In this document: one piece after another, positions 42,389 through 50,954 of the stretch
How the letters are laid out: each line of letters opens with the position of its first letter
Position numbering within the stretch: the first letter of the stretch is position 1
NCBI RefSeq assembly: GCF_020966775.1
Contig: NZ_JAJKFV010000014.1
Location: forward strand, 85,826 to 149,825
DNA length: 64,000 nt
Reading direction: 5' to 3'
From: Rhodopirellula halodulae
GTDB taxonomy: Bacteria > Planctomycetota > Planctomycetia > Pirellulales > Pirellulaceae
Made by a program: the position numbers and the translations under genes
Notes under the pieces: model-generated
Seen by the model: only the letters and a program-made list of their open reading frames with translations
Database searches by the model: none
Told to the model about the DNA's origin: nothing

Positions 42389-43833
42389 GTTCAGAAACCA
42401 CAACGCACCCCGCACCACTCGCGCCAGTCGCTGCGTCGGTTTCCTCGCAACGAGCTTCGACGGCGGACAATGCGCGGTCGAAAGAAACCAAGACTCGCGT
42501 GGAGCGTTTCCAAGCGATGTGGTTCGCTTGGATCACCGAGCTCGCCGCCTCGCCGGACCGACGCGTGGGGGCTGAAACCTTGGCGGAACGTTTGTCCGAA
42601 TTGTTGCCGGAGCACACCATTCGAATAGGTTGGGGCAAGAAGTCTTTGCACCGATTGTATGATGGCAGGCTTGGCTGGTTGGGGGGCGAAAACTCCATTC
42701 GCCAACGATATGACGCGCAGTGGCTAGCGATGTCGGTCGAGGCTGATGAACCGCTCACGCAGTCGAAAACTTACTGGGACAATGGCACCCTGCATGTGGT
42801 GCTGATCCCCGCTGGACGGCAATTCTCGCAAATACCGAGAAGCGATGAAAAGGACGACGCGGAGAATGGGCAACGTTGTCACCTTTGGATTCGTCCACCC
42901 AGTGCGGATGCGTTCGACGCCAAATCATTTGAACGGATGACGTCGCCCGCGATCCTAGAACTTCTGGCAACCGTGTTCCTGAATCGTCCCGCGAAGGATC
43001 ATTGGGGTCTGTTGTCCAAGAAGGCGAGCAAGTGGTGGTCGCGACGTGGGTTGATCGGCATTGGTCTGTTGTTGTTGCTGATCGTGACGTGCATTCCCAT
43101 GTCGTACCGGGTCGACGCAACCGCCAAGGTAACGGCTCTCAACGGTCGATTGGTTGCATCGCCCATCGATGCGACCTTGCTCACCACGTTGGTTCGGCCC
43201 GGTGATCGAGTCACCGCGGGGCAAACGTTGGTGCAACTGGATGGTCGGCCGCTTCGAATCGAACTGGAATCGGTGTTGGCCGAGATCGACGAGGTGCAGA
43301 AGGACGAAGACATCGCACTGGCATCAGGCGAAATCGCGACCGCTCAATTGGCGGGGCTTCGTCGGAAGAAATTGTCTCGGCAAGCGGAACTGTTGCAAGA
43401 CAAGCTCAGCAAACTGGACGTCGTTTCGCCGATCGATGGAATTGTGATCCAAGGAGATCTCAGCCGAGCGTTGGGAACGCCGTTGGAAATCGGCCAGACG
43501 TTGATGGAGGTCGCTCCGGAAGGAAACGTTGAGATCGAATTGGAGATTCCCGAGTCTGAGATTGGATTCGTCTCCGACCAAGCGGTGGTGGACCTTTGGT
43601 TTCCCGCGTTGGATGAGAAACGCTTCGAGAGCAAAGTGCAATCGGTTTGGCCTGCCGCCACGATTCGCGATGATGCCAATGTGTTCGTCGCGATCGCGGA
43701 ACTTCCCAATGACGATGCGGCTCTGCGAGTCGGCATGCAGGGCGAAGCCTTGGTGTTGGGACCGACCACGCCATGGATTTGGAAATGGATTCGTACACCG
43801 ATCAAACGCGTGGGATGGATGATCGGATGGTGA
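42382..43833 (+). CDS. HlyD-like membrane fusion protein with a cytoplasmic N-terminal region
   Basis: 483 residues. The ~215-residue N-terminal region is soluble and not recognised (MWFAWITELAASPDRRVGAE, then AILELLATVFLN). One membrane helix follows at ~222-242 (GLIGIGLLLLLIVTCIPM). After it comes a biotinyl-lipoyl-like half (KVTALNGRLVASPIDATLLT, then VRPGDRVTAGQTLVQLDGRP), a short coiled coil, the second half (KLDVVSPIDGIVIQGDLSRALG) and a beta-barrel with VEIELEIPESEIGFVSDQAV. The topology fits an inner-membrane adaptor. Its ATG is inside the ATGGTGA overlap with the first adaptor, and its own stop sits in another ATGGTGA overlap with the M50 gene. The N-terminal region could dock a cytoplasmic partner or substrate. 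Confidence 0.82.
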   Translation: MVSSETTTHPAPLAPVAASVSSQRASTADNARSKETKTRVERFQAMWFAWITELAASPDRRVGAETLAERLSELLPEHTIRIGWGKKSLHRLYDGRLGWLGGENSIRQRYDAQWLAMSVEADEPLTQSKTYWDNGTLHVVLIPAGRQFSQIPRSDEKDDAENGQRCHLWIRPPSADAFDAKSFERMTSPAILELLATVFLNRPAKDHWGLLSKKASKWWSRRGLIGIGLLLLLIVTCIPMSYRVDATAKVTALNGRLVASPIDATLLTTLVRPGDRVTAGQTLVQLDGRPLRIELESVLAEIDEVQKDEDIALASGEIATAQLAGLRRKKLSRQAELLQDKLSKLDVVSPIDGIVIQGDLSRALGTPLEIGQTLMEVAPEGNVEIELEIPESEIGFVSDQAVVDLWFPALDEKRFESKVQSVWPAATIRDDANVFVAIAELPNDDAALRVGMQGEALVLGPTTPWIWKWIRTPIKRVGWMIGW

Positions 43834-46142
43834 GAACTGATATCTCCGAAAGCATGGAAAGCAAAGACGCGAACGCTGTTCTTTCGTCTGCGTCCAATTT
43901 GCCAAGTCGCGAATTGGAGCCGTCCGCTTCGAGAGATTCTGCGCCGAAGGTATGTTTGGATCCGGAGGTGGAATTCCAAATATGCGACGTGGCAGGCGTG
44001 ACGATCGCGCGCGCCTCACACGGAGGCACCGGTCAACACTTTCAGTTTGGTGCGGCCGAGTATCACCTCGCGAAACTTTTGAATGGGGAACGCACGACCA
44101 CGCAGATTGTGCAGACGGTCCAAGAGGACGGTTTGGATTGGACCGCAGAGGACGTCGCTGAATTCATCGCTGTATTGGTGGCTCAGAAAGTGGCGATGGT
44201 TCGAAACACCGAGAAGCCGCCGATCGAAGACAACGTAGAAGACCTAGTTGACCCCGTGAATGAGGTCGCTGGCTCCGCGGCTGACGATGAGTCGCCAAAA
44301 TCGACTCGCCCATCGATTGCAGCCAGTCTGTTGCCTTTGATCGCTCCGGTGATGAAAGGATTGTCGTGGTTGATCAGCCTGCGTTTGCCGCTGGTCAATG
44401 CGAATCGACCCGCCGACCGTGTTTTGCCGTGGATGAAGTGGTCGTTCACCCAAAACGGATTGGTGATCGCCGGATCCTTCATCGCAATCTCGCTGTTTTT
44501 CGCGTCGCTGCAGTCGGTTTCATTGGCGAACGAGCTGCGTCGCGTGTTCGACTCGCAGTTGTGGATCGGGCTGATCGGGCTGTGGGCTGCGATGAAGCTG
44601 GTTCACGAGATGGGGCACGCCGTCGCGGCGCGGGCGTACGGAGTCCAAGTTGGGAAAGCCGGGGTGATGTTCTTTTTGTTCGCCCCACTGGCCTACGTTG
44701 ATGTCAGCAATGCGTGGCGGTTGCCCTCGCGTTTTTCACGTGCGGCAATCGCGATGGCGGGTGTCTATTGGGAACTGCTGATCGCGTCGGTTGCGTATTG
44801 GGTCTGGTGCGCTCATCCGTCGGACTTCTCGGCCCACATCGCCGCACAAGTGTTTTTGGTGGCCGGGCCCGCGACGTTGTTGGTCAACGCGAATCCGCTG
44901 CTGCGTTTGGACGGGTACTACGTTCTGTCCGATTGGGCCGACGTTCCCAACTTACGTGAGCAGGGAAGAAAGCTTTTTGGCGGTTGGCTTCAACGCAAGC
45001 TGTTCGGCATGCGTGCTCCGTCGTGCAAACTGACCGGATGGCGTCGACCATTCGCGGCGTGGCATGCTGCGGCATCAGTCGTATTCCAAGTAGTCTGGAT
45101 GGGCGGATTGGTGATCGTGGTTTCGATGTGGGCGGGACCGTTGGGCATGTTGATGGCGACCGCCGCGGTGATGCTTTGGGTGTTGGTGCCATCTGTTCGC
45201 TTGATTGGACGGGTTTGGAATTATCAGGGCAGCAGCGAAACGTTTTCGAAATGGTCACACCGCCGCCGGGCCATTTGGACCTGTGTGACCTTGGTCTTTG
45301 TGGGCCAGTTCTTGGTGACTCTTCCATCGCCACTCAGTCGTCCGGTTCCCGTCGCCGTCCAATTCGCGAATGATCAAGTTCTGCGTTCGCCAATCAACGG
45401 TTTTGTGGATCGCGTGGTGTTGGGATCAGGAGAGGCCGTGATGGCTGGCCAAGTGATCTTGGAATTGCGCGACGATGAATTGGTCGCGAAACGTGATGCG
45501 ACCCAATTGGAACTCGCCGCCGAAGAAATTAATTGGCAACGTCACGAAGGACTGGGTGAACTCGGGTTGGCGGAGGCGGCTCGGCAGAAGTCAGACAGCC
45601 TACGTCGCAGCTTGAAAGAACTGAACGCTCAAGTGGATTCGCTTCGCGTGGTTGCTCAGCGTGACGGAGAAATCCTGACCACCAACATGGACGACTTGGA
45701 AAATAGCTATGTGCGTCAGGGACAGGAGTTGGTGCACGTTGGTGTGCGACAGCACATGGAGCTGTTGATTTCCGTCGGTGAAAAGGATTTGGACGCTTAC
45801 CGCGCGACCTTGCAAAAAGGCGAAGCCATGCAGGTGTTATTTCGCGGCGGCCAAGTCATCGAAGTGGCACCCGGAAAGCTGCAACCACGAGCGAGTCGCG
45901 AAATTCCGCATCCGGCGATGTCGGCGACCGTTGATGGCCCCTTGCCGGTGGCTCCCGCGAAGAAGCAAGGCGGAAACGCCGATCCGTTTGAACTGTTGAC
46001 GCCCCGATTTCAATCCATCGTGGCACTTTCACCTGCTTTGAGTGACCGCGTCCGCGCGGGGGAAGTTGGCCAAATGGCACTCCGTGACCCGCGAAGTGTG
46101 GGGCGTCGATTCTGGGAATGGTTCTCGGACGATTCTCAATGA
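43827..46142 (+). CDS. M50-family intramembrane metalloprotease fused to a HlyD-like domain
   Basis: 771 residues from ATG 43827. An N-terminal PqqD-like segment spans ~residues 35-115 (FQICDVAGVTIARASHGGTG, then TTTQIVQTVQEDGLDWTAED). Several membrane helices carry the site-2-protease zinc motif HEMGH (H260-H264, in MKLVHEMGHAVAARAYGVQV) and the third-ligand segment NANPLLRLDGYYVLSD (~354-369). The C-terminal ~250 residues are HlyD-like: VLRSPINGFVDRVVLGSGEA, a coiled coil, then VRQHMELLISVGEKDLDAYR. The family resembles 'putative peptide zinc metalloprotease' proteins found with peptide and bacteriocin exporters. The active-site residues look intact. It may cleave or hold the exported substrate in the membrane. 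The cassette has no ABC ATPase, which is its main oddity. Confidence 0.88.
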   Translation: MVRTDISESMESKDANAVLSSASNLPSRELEPSASRDSAPKVCLDPEVEFQICDVAGVTIARASHGGTGQHFQFGAAEYHLAKLLNGERTTTQIVQTVQEDGLDWTAEDVAEFIAVLVAQKVAMVRNTEKPPIEDNVEDLVDPVNEVAGSAADDESPKSTRPSIAASLLPLIAPVMKGLSWLISLRLPLVNANRPADRVLPWMKWSFTQNGLVIAGSFIAISLFFASLQSVSLANELRRVFDSQLWIGLIGLWAAMKLVHEMGHAVAARAYGVQVGKAGVMFFLFAPLAYVDVSNAWRLPSRFSRAAIAMAGVYWELLIASVAYWVWCAHPSDFSAHIAAQVFLVAGPATLLVNANPLLRLDGYYVLSDWADVPNLREQGRKLFGGWLQRKLFGMRAPSCKLTGWRRPFAAWHAAASVVFQVVWMGGLVIVVSMWAGPLGMLMATAAVMLWVLVPSVRLIGRVWNYQGSSETFSKWSHRRRAIWTCVTLVFVGQFLVTLPSPLSRPVPVAVQFANDQVLRSPINGFVDRVVLGSGEAVMAGQVILELRDDELVAKRDATQLELAAEEINWQRHEGLGELGLAEAARQKSDSLRRSLKELNAQVDSLRVVAQRDGEILTTNMDDLENSYVRQGQELVHVGVRQHMELLISVGEKDLDAYRATLQKGEAMQVLFRGGQVIEVAPGKLQPRASREIPHPAMSATVDGPLPVAPAKKQGGNADPFELLTPRFQSIVALSPALSDRVRAGEVGQMALRDPRSVGRRFWEWFSDDSQ

Positions 46143-46182
46143 GTCGGTGGCATCGTCATGCCTGCAACTGGCCGCACTGCAA

Positions 46183-48939
46183 TCAGTTCAAAATGGATTC
46201 AATGTCAGGAGCATTCTCATCGCGAGGAATCGCGGGTTCGAGCACTTCCTTGCGATCCAACTCGGCGATGCGATCGATGAATTTTTGGAAGCGTTGATCT
46301 TCCGGATCCGATTGTCGGCCCATGCGAGCATGCCGCAAGGCTTCCGGTCGGTTGCCCATGATCAGCAATTGCTCGATCAATTGAACGCGGTATCGGGGTT
46401 CGTCCGGTTCCATCCGAATGGCCTCTTCACCAGCTTTGATTGCCGCCTCGTTTTGCTTCAGTGAAAAGTGAATTCGTGACAGCAAGGCTTGGCATTTCGC
46501 GCGGGACGCCAAATTGGTTTGTGCGTTGCACTGAATGTTCTGCGTGGCGTATTGCAAAAACTCTTGATCGGGTTCGTCCCACAGCATCACGTCCGCCGCC
46601 GCAATCTCAATCGCTCGTGAATTTTCGGGGATCACCTTTTGCAGAGGCAACGAAGTTTGATTGACTCGTAGCAGCGGCATCAGCCGAGATGTCAAATCGG
46701 GACGCAATGCCGTGGAATCACGAAGGATACCGGCCGCGGCATCGTAGTCGCCAATCATGAATGCTCGACGACCCAATCGCATCAAACGCATGGGCTCAGT
46801 CGAATAGAATTTTGCCAAGTGTTGCACCGCCACCGCCGTCTCCGGTTGCGTTTCGCGAACGGATTGCAATTCGACCAACGTCGCGCGAAGGGCTTGGCTG
46901 AGCGGGCATTCAGGAAGTCCGGCCAAAGACGAGTTCCAGGCGTCTTCGTAGTGAACGCTGCTCTTCAGGCGATCATGCGTCATCGCGGCCAATGGCGGTG
47001 GATAATCCAATTCGCGTTCGTTGAGATTCGTTTTCGCGTAGATCTCGCCGGCTTGTTCGATGGAGACCGGTCGCCATTCGAGCGTCTCGGCTAAACGACC
47101 GCGGTCTCGTTGCGTGGAAGCAAGTTGAACGTGAGCCGCGACGGTGGGGTTCTCAGCTAAATTCTCTTTCAGGAGTGACTCGACTTCTTCTAGCACTTCG
47201 GGGCGGAACTTCATCCCCGAATACTCGTGTTGGATTCGTCGAACGAGGGATTCGGACGACGCGTCGGCTTTCAGCCCGGGGGCGGCGAGTACCGAGACGA
47301 GCAAGACAATCACTGCGATGGCTCCGGCACCAATCGATGCCGTTAAGCGTCCCAATCTGGTTTCTGATCGCAGGGCGATTTTATTGCCGGTCTTCTTGGT
47401 TTGGATCGGCTCCGCTTCTTCGAGGGCTTGTTCTTCCGCCGCCATGGCCAAGGCGTATTCTGGATCTGCCATCGCCATTGCGTGGTAGGGATCGTCTTCT
47501 TCGTCGGGCATCGGCGCTTGCAAACCGCCACCGGCGACTTGCCGCGAAACCACCGCTGTGGCCAAGATCACGGCGACGAAAAGGTTGGCGGGCATGATCA
47601 GTCCAAAGTCGAAGAACTGCGACACGACCACGGCCGCGATGGCGTACCACGCCGCGACTCGCACCCCTTGGTCGATGGGATCCGCGGAGGTCGACAGTCG
47701 CTTGAGCGAACGCAGCAAAATTGCGAATAAGAGAACTGCAATCACCAAACCGGGCAGACCTGTTTCAACGAACATCTCCAACCAAAGGTTGTCGGCATGT
47801 TCAAACCAGGAACCGGGACTCTGCGACTGATAAGGCAAATACGAATAGCCATACGTGCTGACGCCTGAACCCATCGGAAGGTACGACACCGCGGCGTTCC
47901 AGCCGTCTTGCCAGTGAAGCAGTCGCCCGTCTTTCTGAAGCGTGTCCGCGTTGGCGGAGATCAATTCCAATCGTGAAATGGTTTCCAGGTTCAACTGCAT
48001 CGGCACCGTCAAAATCGCGACCGAAATCGCGATCACCACCGCCAGGATCGGAAGTCCGATCAAACCGCGACGTGGTCGGACATAGCCGAAAGCGACAACC
48101 AATCCAAAGATCGCCGCGACCACGCCGCCTCGCGATCCGTTGACCAACAGTCCCGCAGAACAGGTGATCGAAGTTAGCAAGCCAATGAAAGACTCACGAT
48201 CGGAGATCAACGACAGCAAATCATTGAATTCGAAATCGGGATCGTCCAGTTCGATGCTGTGCAGCGCCATCATCCGCCAAGACAACAACCCCAGCCCCGC
48301 GGCCATTCCAAAATTCAACATCAACGCCGCGTTGTTGCGGTTGACGAACCCAGCGAACGCGTTGGATTTGGATGTGAAGAACCAGAGGTCGGCGGTGGGA
48401 TCGAGTTTGCGATAGAAACCTAAAATGGCGACCGACGCCCCGGTGATGGCGATCGCGCTGAGCAACATGGTCAGGCGATTGCGAGCGTGAAAGACAATCG
48501 ACGCGGCAAAGGACAGCGGCAACAAGAAGGTCAGCAACAACGCCACGTGTCGCGTGTCGGTGGGCGAAACCGAGATCGAGTGGCTGGACGGTTGCTGGGG
48601 CGACGAAAGCAATCCGTCGAGCCAGGTTGAATAGGCGGTCTGCGATCCGGGACTGAGCAGCCCGACGATTCCGGACGGAAGTGTCAGGCTTTGAAACCAA
48701 GCGAGCAGGACCAGCAAACCCAAAGGCAACAACAGTTTGTGCTGACGTAAACCGCTGGACGCGGTGGAATCGGTCAGTCCGATGAGCGACAGAACCATCG
48801 CTGCCAAGACGCCTAACGCCGCTGGGTATTGGCTCCAATGCAGGATGCCGCCAAAGTCCGCCGCCAAGCAGAACGGGATCAACACCAAGATCGTGGCGGA
48901 GATCCAAAGCAACGTGGTACGTAGAACTGACACGGGCAA
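46183..48939 (-). CDS. O-antigen ligase/polymerase-like membrane protein with C-terminal TPR region
   Basis: 918 residues; TTG at 48939 or GTG at 48933. About twelve membrane helices lie in residues 1-460. A large outer loop carries PMGSGVSTYGYSYLPYQS and FEHADNLWLEMFVETGLPG, the Wzy_C/O-antigen-ligase hallmark. After one more helix near residue 540, the last ~350 residues are helical repeats of TPR type (LASRAKCQALLSRIHFSLKQ, then NEAAIKAGEEAIRMEPDEPR). Such proteins join glycan chains to a lipid or protein carrier at the periplasmic face of the inner membrane. The TPR part may bind partners. It is convergent with the export cassette (40-bp gap). Glycosylation of exported surface protein is possible but not shown. 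Confidence 0.85.
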   Translation of the reverse strand: MPVSVLRTTLLWISATILVLIPFCLAADFGGILHWSQYPAALGVLAAMVLSLIGLTDSTASSGLRQHKLLLPLGLLVLLAWFQSLTLPSGIVGLLSPGSQTAYSTWLDGLLSSPQQPSSHSISVSPTDTRHVALLLTFLLPLSFAASIVFHARNRLTMLLSAIAITGASVAILGFYRKLDPTADLWFFTSKSNAFAGFVNRNNAALMLNFGMAAGLGLLSWRMMALHSIELDDPDFEFNDLLSLISDRESFIGLLTSITCSAGLLVNGSRGGVVAAIFGLVVAFGYVRPRRGLIGLPILAVVIAISVAILTVPMQLNLETISRLELISANADTLQKDGRLLHWQDGWNAAVSYLPMGSGVSTYGYSYLPYQSQSPGSWFEHADNLWLEMFVETGLPGLVIAVLLFAILLRSLKRLSTSADPIDQGVRVAAWYAIAAVVVSQFFDFGLIMPANLFVAVILATAVVSRQVAGGGLQAPMPDEEDDPYHAMAMADPEYALAMAAEEQALEEAEPIQTKKTGNKIALRSETRLGRLTASIGAGAIAVIVLLVSVLAAPGLKADASSESLVRRIQHEYSGMKFRPEVLEEVESLLKENLAENPTVAAHVQLASTQRDRGRLAETLEWRPVSIEQAGEIYAKTNLNERELDYPPPLAAMTHDRLKSSVHYEDAWNSSLAGLPECPLSQALRATLVELQSVRETQPETAVAVQHLAKFYSTEPMRLMRLGRRAFMIGDYDAAAGILRDSTALRPDLTSRLMPLLRVNQTSLPLQKVIPENSRAIEIAAADVMLWDEPDQEFLQYATQNIQCNAQTNLASRAKCQALLSRIHFSLKQNEAAIKAGEEAIRMEPDEPRYRVQLIEQLLIMGNRPEALRHARMGRQSDPEDQRFQKFIDRIAELDRKEVLEPAIPRDENAPDIESILN

Positions 48940-49480
48940 CCGAACCGAGGGAATCGAAACTTCAAAGTGGAAGGTGCATTCGATCGTTAGGTTTTACCCG
49001 ATTGGTGCCGAGGACAAGACCGTATTCGCGAAATGTTAAAACGTTCGGAGCAGTCCGCTGGTTAGTCCTTGTGCGGATGAAAACGTTTGTGCGGATTGAA
49101 TCGCCGTCAGACAGATGACAATTGACCCCTGTTCACCCAAGATTGTCGCGGACCACTCCGTGGTCCCGCGTGAGTTTTTGTCAATCGCGGCGAGTGACGA
49201 TTGGTTTCGTAAGAGACGCGGGGCGTTTGTGTGGGGTTGGGGTTCGATTGGAGAGTTGGGCGTTGTATTGTTGGGCGCGGCGACGCTCGACGGAGGACGT
49301 TGGTTTGATATCGGGTGTTGGCTTTCGTGGTTGGCGGCCAACCGCGGCTAACGCCGATCGGCTACGTGGTTGGTTGGGGGAATTGAATTTGTTCGCACGT
49401 TTTGCGGGATGCTTGCACCATCCAAAGGAATTCGCCGCGCGGCACTCTGCTCTCGCCACTTAGCCCTCAGCCCTCCTCAC
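48940..49480. other. 541-bp spacer with dispersed repeats and no gene
   Basis: It holds a diverged GC hairpin at 49147-49170 (GCGGACCAC-TCC-GTGGTCCCGC) and the AACCGCGGCTAA element at 49340-49363. The six-frame readings here are short and show no conserved features, so no gene is called. Confidence 0.5.
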
Positions 49481-50941
49481 TCAGCCCTCGGTCCTCTTCC
49501 GATGGCGGCTGGATCGTTGAAGTCGGTGGGTGTCTTCTTCGACGGTCAGGTGTCCCCAACGCAAGGCTTGGTCCTGTTCGTATTGTTTGCTCAGAGTCAG
49601 AGCCATCGACGCCTTGGCCATTTCGTAGCCCAGATAGAACGCGTGAGACGCGTCCACATTGTCGGACTGAGGCTGCTGCATCAGCTCCGCAAAAAGCTCA
49701 AACGGATCTTGGCCGGTCAGATGCAATCCGGCGCTGATCAAGTGAATCGTTTCGTCTTGGGCAATCAGACGATAGTTGTTGTCTTTGACGCCCTCGGCCA
49801 AGGCTTCGATCGCGGCCTGCGAATGCGGACGCAATTTGGGGTCTCGTAGCGAGACCAATTCATCCGACAAACGTTTGGGTGGCACGCCACGCGAGACCGC
49901 ATGATGGACGAGCCGCCGAGCGATGTCGCACTCGCGGACGGACGAGCGAGCCCAATTGATGACCTGCGTCGTTAACACGCTGCCGATGTTGAGCTCTTGG
50001 CAAATTCCCAGCAACAGAAAATTCACGCCGGCGGAATCGACATCGGTCAGCTCCGTCAGGTTGCCGATGCCCATCATCATTTCGGCATCGGGATAACGAC
50101 GACGTGTTTCGATGTAGCGAAGCAGACTGGTCGTGAACCCGGAGCCAATCGGTTCCAAGATTGGATCGATTCGAAACGGGATCGAATGGCGAGTCAGATA
50201 TTCAAGCGTCGGATCCAAGCTGGCCAGATCGTCGGGCACATCCGGGATCGCGACGACTTCGCAGTCCCAATCGCGAGCTTGTTCGCGATTGGTTCCGTTG
50301 ACCGACAGGACCAACGACGCACCGGCCTGAATTGCATCGTGTGCTTCGTCCGGATCAAACGTGTCGATGCTGAGCTCGTGTCCCGCGTCGATCAGCGCCG
50401 CAACGTAGTCAGCAATTTTCAAACATCGCCTTGAAGGATCGCAGCCCAAATCGATTCGGTCGGCGCCGTCGTCACGCAAACGATTCGCGATGGCCACGAC
50501 TTCGGCGACGGACGATCGCGGAGCGTGATTGATCTCGGCAATGATCTCAATCGAATGCGCCGACAGGTCAACGACTTGTTGTTTGCCGGTGATCCATGCG
50601 TGCAGATCGCGGCAGTCTTTTGGGCCGCAATGAACCTCCGCCGCCGTTTCGTGAATCAGTCCCAGCAGCGGAGCGGCGAGATCACCGGCTGCTTCCAAGT
50701 TGTCTTCCAGAAAACCCGGCAGGATCACATGCGTCGCGGCGTCCGGGATGTCCCAGTGCCGCGAAAGCCATTTTGGGGTGATCAAGGCCGCGACCGTGAT
50801 CGGGACCACGCCGACGCTGGTTTGGCACTGGAACTCGTTCGCAATGCGTTTCGCTTCCTCGCGGACGGCAGCTTCCGCCAAGCGTCCTGTCAAAAAGTGG
50901 ACGTGTGACGAAGCATTGAGTTGGGGAGGAGCGGAAGGCAT
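49481..50941 (-). CDS. Dihydropteroate-synthase-related protein (TIGR00284/DUF6513-like)
   Basis: 486 residues. An N-terminal ~125-residue domain (HFLTGRLAEAAVREEAKRIA, GIVIP-like strands with SVGVVPITVAALITPKWL) precedes a pterin-binding TIM barrel (~130-345). The barrel has IAEINHAPRSSVAEVVAIAN, DDGADRIDLGCDPSRRC, ELSIDTFDPDEAHDAIQAGA and a later IDPILEPIGSGF. The C-terminal ~140 residues are family-specific (LRPHSQAAIEALAEGVKDNN). This architecture matches the archaeal dihydropteroate-synthase-related family, in bacteria found mainly with tetrahydromethanopterin-linked C1 metabolism, which planctomycetes have. A role in pterin cofactor synthesis is likely but not visible from neighbours. 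It lies close behind the DUF1573 gene on the same strand (13-bp gap), so they may be co-transcribed. Confidence 0.82.
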   Translation of the reverse strand: MPSAPPQLNASSHVHFLTGRLAEAAVREEAKRIANEFQCQTSVGVVPITVAALITPKWLSRHWDIPDAATHVILPGFLEDNLEAAGDLAAPLLGLIHETAAEVHCGPKDCRDLHAWITGKQQVVDLSAHSIEIIAEINHAPRSSVAEVVAIANRLRDDGADRIDLGCDPSRRCLKIADYVAALIDAGHELSIDTFDPDEAHDAIQAGASLVLSVNGTNREQARDWDCEVVAIPDVPDDLASLDPTLEYLTRHSIPFRIDPILEPIGSGFTTSLLRYIETRRRYPDAEMMMGIGNLTELTDVDSAGVNFLLLGICQELNIGSVLTTQVINWARSSVRECDIARRLVHHAVSRGVPPKRLSDELVSLRDPKLRPHSQAAIEALAEGVKDNNYRLIAQDETIHLISAGLHLTGQDPFELFAELMQQPQSDNVDASHAFYLGYEMAKASMALTLSKQYEQDQALRWGHLTVEEDTHRLQRSSRHRKRTEG

Positions 50942-50954
50942 GTAGCGGCGGTCG

